NCBI RefSeq assembly: GCF_014534685.1
Contig: NZ_JACVVX010000007.1
Location: 62,001 to 126,000 of the forward strand
Length of the DNA: 64,000 nt
Source of the DNA: Oryzicola mucosus
GTDB lineage: Bacteria > Pseudomonadota > Alphaproteobacteria > Rhizobiales > Rhizobiaceae
Direction: 5' to 3'
The position numbers were made by a program, and so were the translations under genes. A model generated the notes under the pieces. It had not been told where the DNA came from. It worked only from the letters and a program-made list of their open reading frames with translations, and made no database searches. Positions 1 through 8,445 of the stretch are shown here, piece by piece. How positions within the stretch are numbered: the stretch's first letter is position 1; every line of letters starts with the position of its first letter.

Positions 1-43
1 GGTCGTCTCCTTGATGCTGGTGAAAGACGACATCGGCTGTCAT
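1..43 (-). CDS. possible partial ORF running off the left edge
   Basis: An ATG on the minus strand at 43 opens a frame of 14 codons (MTADVVFHQHQGDD) to the window edge without a stop. No purine-rich ribosome binding site precedes it, so the start is doubtful. It would follow the DUF736 gene in the same direction after two hairpins. Too little is visible to name a product. Confidence 0.25.
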   Translation of the reverse strand, partial: MTADVVFHQHQGDD

Positions 44-203
44 GGCGGACCGGAGGGGTCAGGGATCGCGTAGCGACCGCCAGCGGCGGCGAGTGGGGGA
101 GCCGGAATGCGCCAGCATTTTGGGGGAACCGCTCGTCCTTGAGGCCTCGGGCCGGCGTGGCAGCCTGGACGATCGGAGCAGACCCCCGTTCCACCGGTTG
201 ACG

Positions 204-241
204 CCAAAAAGCCGGCAACAGGCTCGATGCCTGTTTCCGGT
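204..241 (-). terminator. intrinsic terminator downstream of the DUF736 gene
   Basis: On the minus strand, arms 229-241 and 211-223 pair over 11 of 13 positions around a 5-base loop and are followed by a run of five T (plus-strand A at 206-210). This is the classic shape of a rho-independent terminator and fits the end of the leftward DUF736 transcript. Confidence 0.7.
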
Positions 242-261
242 TTCCGCTCCTGTGCAGGAAG

Positions 262-287
262 AAGGCCCCGCCTTGCGGCGAGGCCCT
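262..287 (-). terminator. GC-rich hairpin just after the DUF736 stop
   Basis: Arms 262-272 and 277-287 pair over 10 of 11 positions (one G-T type mismatch) around a 4-base loop that reads GCAA on the minus strand. It lies 13 bases after the DUF736 stop. The tail is pyrimidine-rich but not a T run, so it may be a first weak terminator or a 3' mRNA stabiliser upstream of the stronger terminator at 204-241. Confidence 0.5.
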
Positions 288-299
288 CTGGCGGGAACT

Positions 300-611
300 T
301 CAGTCCCGGTTGGGGCGGGACCAGATCAGCTGCAGGCCTTCCTCGCCTTCAACCTCGATCAGGGTGGCGTAGATCGGGGCGGGGAAGCTCGGGTCGTCCA
401 GCTTGACCGAGAGGTAGTCGCGGCCCTCGTTGGAGACCTTCTGCCAGGCTGCGCCGAGTTCGACACTGGCTCCAGCGAAGATGCGGAAGTGCGGTCCCTT
501 GTCGGAGGGGTTTTCGACGCGGACCAGCTTGGCCTTGACGTTGAGGTTCAGAGTCTTGATGGAACCGGAAAAGCCGTTGCCCGTGGAGGTGAAGGTGCCG
601 ATGGTAGCCAT
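300..611 (-). CDS. DUF736 family protein
   Basis: This 103-residue protein begins [20 protein letters not shown] and has the alternating short beta-strand pattern and the conserved GPHFRIFAG stretch typical of DUF736, a small family common on plasmids and integrative elements of Alphaproteobacteria. Its function is not established. The start at 611 is supported by AAGGA about nine bases upstream and matches the family's usual N-terminus; a longer frame to 854 lacks family features. It is the last gene of a leftward backbone series and is followed by two hairpins, consistent with its own transcript end. Family assignment is confident; no role can be inferred. Confidence 0.85.
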   Translation of the reverse strand: MATIGTFTSTGNGFSGSIKTLNLNVKAKLVRVENPSDKGPHFRIFAGASVELGAAWQKVSNEGRDYLSVKLDDPSFPAPIYATLIEVEGEEGLQLIWSRPNRD

Positions 612-1359
612 GTGTTTCAGTCCTTGTGTTTCTCGGGCCGCGCCCATCGCGACCTCGATAAGGGCGGGTGGACCGGAGGCGATCGACCTGCACCCCGAAG
701 GGGCTGGAACGAAGTGGAAGGGGGCCGGGAGAGACTTTCTTGCTCCGCGGGGAATGCGAACGCAGTTCGCAGGGGAAGAAAGTCGCGAAGGCCTTTGCCA
801 GGACAAGATCGAAGGGGCGGCGCAGCGCCCCTGGCCTTCGGTCAGACAAGCCACATCGAGGACGTCTTGATGGGTGTGCCCGTCGCGGAAACATTCGGAA
901 TGGGATCAGGCGACCTGCTATCGGATACCTCGCGTCCCCCGGCGGTGTGGTGGTGGCACAGGATCGTAACCAACTTTCCCCGGCAAAGCCGCGCTCTCGC
1001 CGAAACTCCGCACAAGCGCCCCCTCGTCGTATTCTTTCGGGCGAGCAACCGACGCTCAACAAACGGAAAGGAACCCGAACGAGCCTTCCGCGCAACTCCG
1101 GACATCGGCGGCCACGATGACCGCTGTCGGCTCTTTTCGCCACGCCGACGGAGGTGGATGGCCAGACCTCGATCTGTTGCCGGGGGCCGGCTTTCCGGGC
1201 GTTGCCTGCCGACAAGCCCGGCGCGAGACGCTTGCTTCAGCCGCCCATACAGAATGGTACTATAGGAAAGGGGATGCAGGCAGAGAAGACGCTGCGCGGC
1301 GGGCAGGCGCAGCTGCGGATTGCCGGTCCCGGCCCGGGCGGAAAGGTCGGGAATGGGGA
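612..1359. other. gene-free stretch with nested inverted repeats
   Basis: No frame here has convincing coding character; the long open frames on both strands are a by-product of high GC content. The stretch does hold structured DNA at 733-840 (listed separately). The rest shows nothing I can assign beyond a likely promoter zone for the DUF736 gene near 620-700. Confidence 0.5.
733..840. repeat. cluster of nested perfect inverted repeats
   Basis: Four inverted repeats are packed into 108 bases. GACTTTCTT (733-741) pairs with AAGAAAGTC (776-784), and enclosed in it TGCGAA (755-760) pairs with TTCGCA (766-771). Next to it CGAAGGCC (786-793) pairs with GGCCTTCG (833-840), enclosing AGGGGCG (813-819) and CGCCCCT (826-832). 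All arms are perfect. The result is two adjacent two-tier hairpins in a gene-free region. It could be a protein-binding or cruciform site, a structured RNA, or part of a replication or transfer origin; the sequence alone does not decide. Confidence 0.55.
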
Positions 1360-2301
1360 TCAGACGCCGCACATCCCCTCACATTCGTTCGGCCACAGGT
1401 CGAGCTGACCATGATCTGCCGCGGTCGATAGATCGACCTCATCCAGCGGGACGCAGGAGCGATGCAGGAAAACTTCACCGCGGATGCCGCGCAGCCCGGT
1501 ACGCAGCGCCCGATCAACCTCGACAGCATCGTTCCACCCCTCGACATCATGATCGCGCATGTGCCGCCACCGTGCATTGTCATGAAATGGGCAGCCGATG
1601 CAGGCCGATTTGGGGGGATCCGGATAGTCGTGCCGGCGCAGCCAAGCGAGGCAATCCCGGCGGCTCAGGCACTTTTCGATCAGTGGAAACCGTTTGACCT
1701 GCCATGGCTCGAAACTCGGCTTCGCCCGGATAATCTCGTCCGTCGATATCCCTATCCAGCACTCAACGACCGGGAAGGATGGTGAGCGCTTGCGGGGGAG
1801 CCCCGCCAGCTCACGGATCTTACGGCGGATCGGCACGATCTTGAAGTCGGTCGTGCACTGGCGACGGATCATTCCGATGGACACCGTCTCGACTGAGGTT
1901 CGGCGTCTACCTATCTCGATCAGCTCGCCATCGTCGTCCTCGTCGAAAACGGCAACGTCCGCTCCTGCCGGCGTGACGGTCTTGGCGAAGGCGGGGATGG
2001 ATGCCCAGCGCTTGCCCTGCCCGGCCGCGATCAGCTGCTCGCGGATATTGCCGACCGAGACGATATATACCGGAAAGGGCAGGACGTTGGGCGACATCAG
2101 CCATGCCAGATGATCGTATACGGCGCGCGGCTCCCAACCAGTATCGGCAAAAATCGCACAATCGGGCATGGGAGCGATCTCACCATGTGCTGCCATCAGC
2201 GCGAGCGTGGTGGATTGCACGCCAGCGCCGAGCGAGAGCGCGCGCAGGCGGATCGGGGAAGGCTCGCGGGCCTCCCCGGTGATGACGTGAGAATGGAACA
2301 T
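1360..2301 (-). CDS. PP-loop ATPase-type protein, PAPS-reductase-like
   Basis: A 313-residue protein of the phosphoadenosine phosphosulfate reductase/PP-loop superfamily. The nucleotide-binding loop is visible as SLGAGVQST at residues 23-31, followed by a Rossmann-like stretch (DCAIFADTGWEP), and a Cys pair CIGCPFH lies at 234-240. Members on plasmids and phages are usually of unknown substrate; related proteins act in sulfur transfer or nucleic-acid modification. The start codon overlaps the stop of the upstream ardC-like gene by one base (TAATG), so the two are translationally coupled. Whether it modifies DNA, tRNA or a small molecule cannot be told. Superfamily assignment is firm; function is open. 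Confidence 0.75.
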   Translation of the reverse strand: MFHSHVITGEAREPSPIRLRALSLGAGVQSTTLALMAAHGEIAPMPDCAIFADTGWEPRAVYDHLAWLMSPNVLPFPVYIVSVGNIREQLIAAGQGKRWASIPAFAKTVTPAGADVAVFDEDDDGELIEIGRRRTSVETVSIGMIRRQCTTDFKIVPIRRKIRELAGLPRKRSPSFPVVECWIGISTDEIIRAKPSFEPWQVKRFPLIEKCLSRRDCLAWLRRHDYPDPPKSACIGCPFHDNARWRHMRDHDVEGWNDAVEVDRALRTGLRGIRGEVFLHRSCVPLDEVDLSTAADHGQLDLWPNECEGMCGV

Positions 2302-3227
2302 TACGCGGCCTCCACGACCTGGGCCGCTTGAGGCTGGAGCTCATGCAGATAATTGACGGCGCGCTGCGCATGGGCCGCCGCCTGGAAGATCGCCCGCTTG
2401 TCGGAGCGAAGCACGGCCGCCCAGCTTTGGATATAGGCCGCATGGTCAGGCCTCGGCTCGAGCTCGGGCACGATGCCGAGGTCCGCGCAGATCATTGCGG
2501 CTCCAAATTCTACAAGCATCTCTTCTCGCGCGCGATCCGTGCGATCCTTGTGATACCGGCTGAGATCCCTGTTCAGGCGGTGAGGAGCCGCCGTCCAATG
2601 CAAGGTTTCGTGCGCCCTGATGGCGACGAATGAGGCCATGTCCCTGAAAAATTCAGGGGCAGGCAGCTGCACGTGATCGGAGACCGGAGAATAATAGGCC
2701 TTGTTGCCGCCATAGCGGACGACCGCTCCGGTATTGTCGAAGAACCGATCGGCGTGCTCGATACGCTGGACAGGTTCAGCAACAGGTACAGGTGCGGCAT
2801 AGTAGTGGGCCGGAAGCCCCTCGATCTGATCGGCGCAGAACACGGTGTAGGCCTTGAGGAAGGGAATGCCGCGTTCGACTTCCTCGCCTTTCGCATCGGT
2901 TTCGGTGCGGGTGAAACGGCTGGCATAGACGACCATGGAGCCAGTTTCGCCCTTGCGGACATGACCACCGAGCTCGACGCTCTGCTTGAACGTCATCCAG
3001 GTGGGAGAGACGAACGCTCTCGCCGCTGCTTCCGACCAGAGAAGCAAGGTATTGATGCCCTGATAGGGCAGACCGTTGTGGCGCAGCGGCCGCGTGATGC
3101 GACCCGTCGTATTCCCGGGGCGCCACGGCTGCACCCAAGGGCGCACGCCCTTTTCCAGATCCGCGACGATGCGGTCGGTGATCTTCGCGTAGATATCGAC
3201 GCGGGATTTGCTCTCTTTCCTGCTCAT
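2301..3227 (-). CDS. ardC: ArdC-type antirestriction protein
   Basis: A 308-residue protein with the ArdC layout: an N-terminal ssDNA-binding domain (from DIYAKITDRIVADLEKGVRPWVQPW) and a C-terminal zincin-like metallopeptidase domain with HETLH at 206-210 and a downstream EEMLVEFGA helix. ArdC proteins of conjugative plasmids bind single-stranded DNA and protect incoming DNA from restriction. The start at 3227 is chosen over the upstream codon at 3257 because GGAGG lies eight bases before it. The stop overlaps the start of the PP-loop gene. Typically such genes sit in the leading region that enters first during conjugation, which fits this backbone block. Confidence 0.85.
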   Translation of the reverse strand: MSRKESKSRVDIYAKITDRIVADLEKGVRPWVQPWRPGNTTGRITRPLRHNGLPYQGINTLLLWSEAAARAFVSPTWMTFKQSVELGGHVRKGETGSMVVYASRFTRTETDAKGEEVERGIPFLKAYTVFCADQIEGLPAHYYAAPVPVAEPVQRIEHADRFFDNTGAVVRYGGNKAYYSPVSDHVQLPAPEFFRDMASFVAIRAHETLHWTAAPHRLNRDLSRYHKDRTDRAREEMLVEFGAAMICADLGIVPELEPRPDHAAYIQSWAAVLRSDKRAIFQAAAHAQRAVNYLHELQPQAAQVVEAA

Positions 3228-3243
3228 TTTTCGAACCTCCATT

Positions 3244-3440
3244 CCGGGCCGCGCCACTCGCGGCCGTCACGAGGTCCGCAAGCGCAGGACCGCAGGTTCG
3301 CGAACCCGCAGACAAGCAATCGGAAGGAGGAGAGATGTCGTGTGCGGGCCGCAACGTCAGTGAAGGACGGCAAAGCCGTTTCGCGAGGTGAGGACCGGAG
3401 CAGGACCAACATTCGTGACGGTCGCGAGTGGCGCGGCCGG
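3244..3440. repeat. long inverted repeat flanking a gene-free spacer
   Basis: A 29-base arm at 3244-3272 is repeated in inverted orientation at 3413-3440 with about one mismatch and one single-base gap. The 140-base spacer holds a perfect 12-base palindrome GGTTCGCGAACC at 3295-3306 and smaller GGTCC/GGACC pairings. It occupies most of the gap between the ardC-like gene and the next unknown gene. It is too long to be an ordinary operator; single-strand promoter, replication or transfer site are possible readings. Confidence 0.6.
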
Positions 3441-3562
3441 CAGGATGATTTGCCATTTGTCGAATTTCGTTGGCGACGCACACGCGAAGAGGCCGGCGTC
3501 AAAAAGGACGCCAGCCTCAATGCACGATATATCGGCGGAGCCGAAGCTCCCCCCGGTAGCGA

Positions 3563-4150
3563 TCAGCCCAGAGCCGCCATCTGGAGATCGGCCGCCTGCC
3601 GGCTGACGGTCTGGCCGGGTTTCTCGACCTGACGCTCGTAGGGCTTCCAGATCTCGCCGACGATGTGCTCGTAGGCAGCGACGGCACCCTCGGCGGCCAT
3701 GCGCAGGGCGTGAGACTGAAGGCCCATGTCGGCGGCGAATTCGCGCTTGCGCTGGGCGTTGCCGTCGAAGCCGACCGGGCCGTCGAGATCCTCGTCGCGG
3801 GTGTCGTTGGCGAGTTTGGCCGTGGCGTCTTTCGCCTCGGTGACGGCCTTGGAGTAGAACTGGCCTGCCCCGTAGGCGGAGCCGACATAGGAGCCGACGA
3901 TCCGTTGCAGGTGGATCTGCATCGCCTTGTCGGAAAGTCCTTCGGAAAGGGTGTCAGCGCCCTCGATCAGGCTGCGCTCGTGGAAGTCACGGATGCCGTC
4001 GCTGTCGAGGACGGGAAGGCCGAAGCTTTCGGAGATGAGGGCGGCCTGGTTGCCATCCGGGCAGCAGAGCCGGACCATTTTGAGGGTCGTGCCCTTGCGG
4101 AGCGGGACGACGCGAGCCTTGGACTTGGTGGAGCGGGTTGAACTGGACAT
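3563..4150 (-). CDS. conserved plasmid protein of unknown function
   Basis: A 195-residue protein, start MSSSTRSTKSKARVVPLRKG. The N-terminus is basic and Ser/Lys-rich; the rest is mostly alpha-helical (for example SDKAMQIHLQRIVGSYVGSAYGAGQFYSKAV) with many Ala and Asp. There is no signal peptide or membrane segment. I do not recognise a domain. It lies in the same leftward series as the other backbone genes, with a 300-base gene-free gap on either side, so it is likely a separate transcription unit. Coding character is good: the frame avoids stops while the opposite frames are degenerate in composition. Confidence 0.6.
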   Translation of the reverse strand: MSSSTRSTKSKARVVPLRKGTTLKMVRLCCPDGNQAALISESFGLPVLDSDGIRDFHERSLIEGADTLSEGLSDKAMQIHLQRIVGSYVGSAYGAGQFYSKAVTEAKDATAKLANDTRDEDLDGPVGFDGNAQRKREFAADMGLQSHALRMAAEGAVAAYEHIVGEIWKPYERQVEKPGQTVSRQAADLQMAALG

Positions 4151-4630
4151 TGAGCGTACCTTTCTAGCGATGCCCTTCAGGCGATCCGGCCCTCGGCCGG
4201 TCTGTCCTGCGGGTGCGGTCGAAAGGAACCGGCGGAAGCTGGACGCTTCAGGGTCCGGGATCTGCCAGGCGAGCGAGGTCGGCTTGCGGACAAGCGGGGG
4301 CCAGTCCTTCACTGGTTCCTGCGCGGGACGCGGGCCGGCCTTGCCGAGACTGGCTGCGTTCCGGCCGCTCCGCGGCGCGATAGCGGCCTTGAAGGGGCTA
4401 GCCGCTGGTTCAGACCGCAGCAAACCCGCCGGAAAGAGCGGCCGAGGGATGATCTACGACACCGGCATGCGGATCGGTAAGCGTCCAGTCGGATCGCGCG
4501 TCGCCATGGTGTTTCACGGCATGCCACGCACCCGATGGGGGTATCCACGATGGCCCTGGGCCGTTTGGGCACCATGGTCAGCATCGTCGCCACGGATGAA
4601 TGTCGTCCCACGGCGAGAACAACATCCGCG
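4151..4630. other. gene-free stretch
   Basis: No convincing gene. GC-rich, with several short inverted repeats (for example CCATGGTG at 4504-4511 and CACCATGG at 4570-4577). It separates two leftward transcription units, so it should hold the promoter of the gene at 3563-4150 at its left side. Confidence 0.4.
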
Positions 4631-4957
4631 TCAAGCCCGCAGCTCTTCCGGCTTGAGCTGCGCCCGCAACGCCGCTATGGCGCTTTCCTGGCGTGCCAGT
4701 TTGCGCGTCAAGGCGTCGATTTCCGGCTGACGCTCCGCGGTAATGGCAGCCAGATTGGCCCGATACCGTTCGAGGAATGCGCCAGGGTCGGGCGACTTTC
4801 CGCGCCGATACGTGGTCTGGCGCGGATGCAATTGCGGTATCAGCGCTGTCATGCGCCGCGTGATCTGCCGGTCGATCATGTCCAGCCGACGCTGGATTTG
4901 CCGGCGAGCTTCCTCCATGCGGAAGAGCTGCGTCCGGCGATCTCGCTCGAGCATCAC
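4631..4957 (-). CDS. small coiled-coil protein of unknown function
   Basis: A 108-residue, strongly charged protein. Residues 1-45 (RRTQLFRMEEARRQIQRRLD) and 75-108 (ALTRKLARQESAIAALRAQL) have heptad patterns typical of coiled coils, separated by a short PRQTTYRRGKSPDPG linker. Its start overlaps the stop of the upstream gene by four bases (ATGA), so it is the last member of a three-gene translationally coupled unit. A structural or DNA-associated accessory role is possible; no family recognised. Confidence 0.6.
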   Translation of the reverse strand: MMLERDRRTQLFRMEEARRQIQRRLDMIDRQITRRMTALIPQLHPRQTTYRRGKSPDPGAFLERYRANLAAITAERQPEIDALTRKLARQESAIAALRAQLKPEELRA

Positions 4958-5838
4958 GCTGGTCTCTCTTGCCAGGCGACAAAACTTGATGGCCCGCCAT
5001 AGACGGTATGTCGCTTCGGATCGACGACGAAGCCGAAACGGCCAACTCGATACTCTCCCGAGGGGACAAGAAAGCGACGTTCCTCGCCGCCGGGCCCGCG
5101 TTTACCGCCGAGGGTGGCGATGACTTCAGTGAATCCGGGATGCTGATCGGACATGATCGCCGAGATGACGATCCAGTCATCGCGGTGGTCCGCGAAGAAT
5201 GCACGTTCATCCTTCTTCCAGGACTCACCGGCACCAAGGATATTGCCGGTAATCGTCTCCCAGGCATCCGGGAAGCTATCCTTCATCGTCTTTTCCGCGG
5301 CCCGCCGTTCGAAGGCGGTAAACAATTGAGGAAAGCTGAAGGCGACGATCGCCCAGGCCTCATCCTCCTCATAGGCCCCGCCTGTGACGCGAATCGACTG
5401 ATCAACCTTGCGGTTGCGGTCGATTGAGAGAAGGAAACCGCCATGGCCGGCCGTTGAGTGGAAGACAACGCCATCGGCATAGACGGTGGCCCCCTGCGAT
5501 GGACCCCATGGTGTATTCGCCGTGGATCGCTCTTCGCGTCGGCCGAGCGCGATCTTCTCTTGGCTGTGCTCGGCGTTTTCCAGAACCTTTGCCCGGAACG
5601 CGTTCTCATCGGCGAGGTCGCCGCCATGACCGTAGAAGTCGCCCCGCGTCCACTCGGCCATGGGCCGGCGGAGACGCCAGCCGGTGACAAGAAAATGGCG
5701 TCCGTCCCGGGCGGGTGCCATGGCAAAGGCGTGCTCGCCGACAAGTGCAACGAGCAGACCATCGGCACTTTTCCCAAAAGAAACCCCCGGAAAACCGGGG
5801 GCTGCGATGACGTTGATTTCGAGAGCAGGTGTGGTCAT
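4954..5838 (-). CDS. conserved plasmid protein, probably DUF7007-type
   Basis: A 294-residue protein starting MTTPALEINV. The central stretch TPWGPSQGATVYADGVVFHS followed by TAGHGGFLLS resembles a domain I recall as DUF7007, common on rhizobial plasmids; this assignment is from memory and not certain. The start at 5838 overlaps the upstream stop at 5835 (ATGA), while longer upstream frame is unlikely. The protein is soluble, with no signal peptide. It is the middle gene of the coupled unit 6311-4631. Function unknown. Confidence 0.65.
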   Translation of the reverse strand: MTTPALEINVIAAPGFPGVSFGKSADGLLVALVGEHAFAMAPARDGRHFLVTGWRLRRPMAEWTRGDFYGHGGDLADENAFRAKVLENAEHSQEKIALGRREERSTANTPWGPSQGATVYADGVVFHSTAGHGGFLLSIDRNRKVDQSIRVTGGAYEEDEAWAIVAFSFPQLFTAFERRAAEKTMKDSFPDAWETITGNILGAGESWKKDERAFFADHRDDWIVISAIMSDQHPGFTEVIATLGGKRGPGGEERRFLVPSGEYRVGRFGFVVDPKRHTVYGGPSSFVAWQERPA

Positions 5839-6311
5839 TCCGCTGCCCTCCCCTCGACACTGTCCGCCGCTTCCGTGTCGGCGGTGATTTGCTGCAGCAC
5901 GGCATGGGGATAACCATGGCGGGTCAGCCATTCCTCGGCGGCCGCACGATCGCCGGCAAGATGGACGAGCTCTGCATCGTCTCCGGCCCGATTGAGGACA
6001 AGGACCGAGCCGATGGCCGGCGGTTCCTTGACTGCGAATCTAAGTTCGCTGTTCACCGAAAACGTCCGGTGGACGCGCAGGACGATCGTCCCCTGACTGC
6101 CATAGTCACCCTCATGGAGGGTGATGGAGGCGGGGATCGTCGTATTTCCGACACGCGCTTCGGCCTGTTTGCGGATCAGGCGGCCACAGGAGTTGCGAGT
6201 TTCCCAGGCGACGAGCTTCTTGGCGAACCGGTCCGGGGGGCGCGCGGAACCGTCGGAATATGTCAGGGTCGAGCCAAGAGGCACGAGGTCGTAGATCAAC
6301 TGAGCGGACAT
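5835..6311 (-). CDS. conserved plasmid protein of unknown function
   Basis: A 158-residue protein, MSAQLIYDLVPLGSTLTYSD. Two ATGs are possible (6323 and 6311); the second is chosen because GGAG lies six bases before it. The sequence looks beta-rich in the first two thirds with an alpha-helical tail (AAAEEWLTRHGYPHAVLQQI). It is the first gene of a three-gene unit with ATGA overlaps. No domain recognised. Confidence 0.6.
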   Translation of the reverse strand: MSAQLIYDLVPLGSTLTYSDGSARPPDRFAKKLVAWETRNSCGRLIRKQAEARVGNTTIPASITLHEGDYGSQGTIVLRVHRTFSVNSELRFAVKEPPAIGSVLVLNRAGDDAELVHLAGDRAAAEEWLTRHGYPHAVLQQITADTEAADSVEGRAAE

Positions 6312-6400
6312 GGTTTTCTCCATGGTGTCGAGTGGGAAACAAAACCGCCGCCGGTGCGGGCCGGCGGCGGAATGATCGTTCGAAGGGGAAGGTGTGACGC

Positions 6401-8140
6401 CTATTCGGCGGCTACCTTGTAGGCTTCGCGCTGCTCGTCGGTGAAATCCTCGTCCTGCGGAGCCGGACCTTCATCGATGAAGTCATGCGCGGGTTCAACG
6501 ACCGCATCGCCGTCGAGCTCGTCCTGGTCTTCCGGCGTTCCGCCGTCTTCAGGCTGCTCAACGCGCTCGTTCTTCTTCAGCCACAACGCGAGCTTCGTCT
6601 GGTCAGGACCAAACAGCGCTGACGGATGGACGAAACGACCGTCCTTAAAGTTCTCGACCAGGGCCGCGCGGGTCTCCTTGACCTTCTGCCGGGGAAGGAC
6701 CGACGTATCCGCACACGACGCCTCCAACGCAGGACGCGACAGGCACGAGAGAAAGTCCTCCGTGCCCATGTTCGGCAGGAAGCTGTCGGCGCCGATCACG
6801 TCGCCAGCTACACGGGATACCACGCCACTATCCGAACGGTTTTCCCTGCACGACAGGACGTCGATCAAAAGCGAGCGCACGGCGACGCGAAGCGTGTCCA
6901 TGTCGAAGTCGAGCTTGCGCTCCTGGTCGAAGAGGCGAGCAGCATGTTCGCCAAGGCCGGCCGTCCCATAGTAGGAGACGTCACGCGTACCCGACGCCAC
7001 CGTCACGTTCTGCCCCGCAAACGCCAGGACCAACAGCGCCATCAGCGTGCCGTCCTCGATCGGTGCCCGCGCGAGCGCTTCATGCAGAGCATCGGTGCGC
7101 AGATCGCCGATCATCTCGATGCCCTTGCGGGTGACATCGGGCCGCGTCTTCACGACGATGGCGGCATCGTCACCCTCGCCCGCCGGCTGCTCGCCCTTCT
7201 TCAGCTTTTTCGCTTCCGGCGTACGGAAGTGCACTGTCTGCACCTTGCCCTCGCGATCGATGTACAGAGCCGTATGGTCTGACTTGGTCGGCTTGCCATA
7301 GACGCGTTCCGCCTTCTTCGGCAGTTCGGGCTGCCCCCAAGTGTTGGTCTCGGCGATGATCCCCTTCTTGGGCAGGTTCTGCGTCATCCACTCCTGCTGG
7401 GCGCCCAGGAATGCCTCGACATCGGTGGTGTAGCGGCTGTCCTGATCGGCCGGTGCGAACAGGTCCTCGACCCAGGCAATGCCGTAGGCCTGCGCGAGCT
7501 CGTCGCCAAAGCTCGCATCGCGGGCATACATGCGGGTCTTCTGCAGGCCCTGGGCCACACTCCACCAGGAGACCTGCGGGTCGGCCTTAGACGGCTTGTG
7601 CTTCTTCCAGACCTCCTTCTGATCGTCGAGCGAGGCGGAGGCGATGGTACGCAGCTGGCTCTCATTGGGCATGTCGCCCTTGGCCATCTGGTCGAGCATG
7701 GCCGGCAGCACGTTGGCGAGCAGACGAAGCTTGCGGATCTGGCGAACCGGCAGAGCCAGGGCGACAGCGATCGCTTCCTCGGTCCAGCCGAGTGCGACCA
7801 GGCGCTCGATCGCCCGCCACTGATCGACGGGATTGAGCTGTTCATGTGCCAGCGTTTCTGCGAGCGAGCGCATCGCGCCGCCATCTGCGGCGCGCTCGAT
7901 CACCAGCACGGCGATCTCTTCAAGCCCTGCCGCGATGGCCTGCTTGACGCGGCGATGGCCGGCATCGATCACGAAGCCGTTGCCACCATCAGATTCCGGC
8001 GCCACGACGGGCGGCTGCACGATACCGACAGCACGGATCGTCGCCAGCAGCAAGGCGTCAGCCTGCGGGCTGGACTTTGAGCGCCGCGCCTTGTCGGGGT
8101 TTTCTTTGAGCCCACGCGGATCGACAAACTTCAGTTCCAT
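6401..8140 (-). CDS. ParB-like plasmid protein, large form
   Basis: A 579-residue protein with a ParB/Srx N-terminal nuclease-like domain (residues 1-100, with GHRR at 61-64), then a ParB-type helix-turn-helix region (WTEEAIAVALALPVRQIRKLR), and a long C-terminal part of unknown role with an acidic tail (DEDFTDEQREA). This large ParB-related family is widespread on rhizobial plasmids and ICEs and is distinct from the RepB partition protein of this same window. AAGGAG eight bases before 8140 fixes the start. It stands upstream of the three-gene unit at 6311-4631 and may share a transcript with it. A role in DNA maintenance or establishment after transfer is inferred, not shown. Confidence 0.75.
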   Translation of the reverse strand: MELKFVDPRGLKENPDKARRSKSSPQADALLLATIRAVGIVQPPVVAPESDGGNGFVIDAGHRRVKQAIAAGLEEIAVLVIERAADGGAMRSLAETLAHEQLNPVDQWRAIERLVALGWTEEAIAVALALPVRQIRKLRLLANVLPAMLDQMAKGDMPNESQLRTIASASLDDQKEVWKKHKPSKADPQVSWWSVAQGLQKTRMYARDASFGDELAQAYGIAWVEDLFAPADQDSRYTTDVEAFLGAQQEWMTQNLPKKGIIAETNTWGQPELPKKAERVYGKPTKSDHTALYIDREGKVQTVHFRTPEAKKLKKGEQPAGEGDDAAIVVKTRPDVTRKGIEMIGDLRTDALHEALARAPIEDGTLMALLVLAFAGQNVTVASGTRDVSYYGTAGLGEHAARLFDQERKLDFDMDTLRVAVRSLLIDVLSCRENRSDSGVVSRVAGDVIGADSFLPNMGTEDFLSCLSRPALEASCADTSVLPRQKVKETRAALVENFKDGRFVHPSALFGPDQTKLALWLKKNERVEQPEDGGTPEDQDELDGDAVVEPAHDFIDEGPAPQDEDFTDEQREAYKVAAE

Positions 8141-8445
8141 GGAAATGCTCCTTACGGGGTTGCCGGACACAGCCAATCGCTGCGTCCTTTTCCGTCTTCT
8201 TCTCGAAGACACCCCCCGGCCCGCGGAGCGGACGGGCCGGAGCAACTGCGGCCGAGCATCCCTGCCCGGCAGGCCAAGCGGGGCTAACAGCCCTGCGCAG
8301 GACGACGTGGCCGGGATCGCGAGCGGCGCGGTTGAGCGCAAGCGTCAGCGGCTCGCCCGATCTGGGAGCAAGTCTTTCCTATTCTTCTCCTCCCTATTTT
8401 CTCGCCCTCCCTTGCAATTTTTGTATATGTTGACAATATACAGCT
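8141..8445. other. divergent intergenic region
   Basis: About 300 bases between the leftward parB-like gene and rightward brnT. It holds GGCCCG/CGGGCC pairings near 8218-8237 and, at the right side, the brnTA operator. It should contain promoters for both directions; no gene is apparent. Confidence 0.45.
8422..8442 (+). promoter_or_regulatory. brnTA promoter/operator palindrome
   Basis: TGTATAT (8422-8428) and ATATACA (8436-8442) form a perfect 7-base inverted repeat around GTTGACA. It ends three bases before the brnT start codon. BrnA antitoxins repress their own promoters by binding such palindromes. TTGCAA at 8412 and AATATA at 8435 are spaced 17 bases, which would place transcription start at or next to the ATG. 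Confidence 0.6.

Noticed and set aside
42-1265. 407-codon open frame on the plus strand
   Set aside because: It runs antisense through the clear DUF736 gene and through structured gene-free DNA, with Arg/Gly/Pro-rich content typical of a GC-rich shadow frame.
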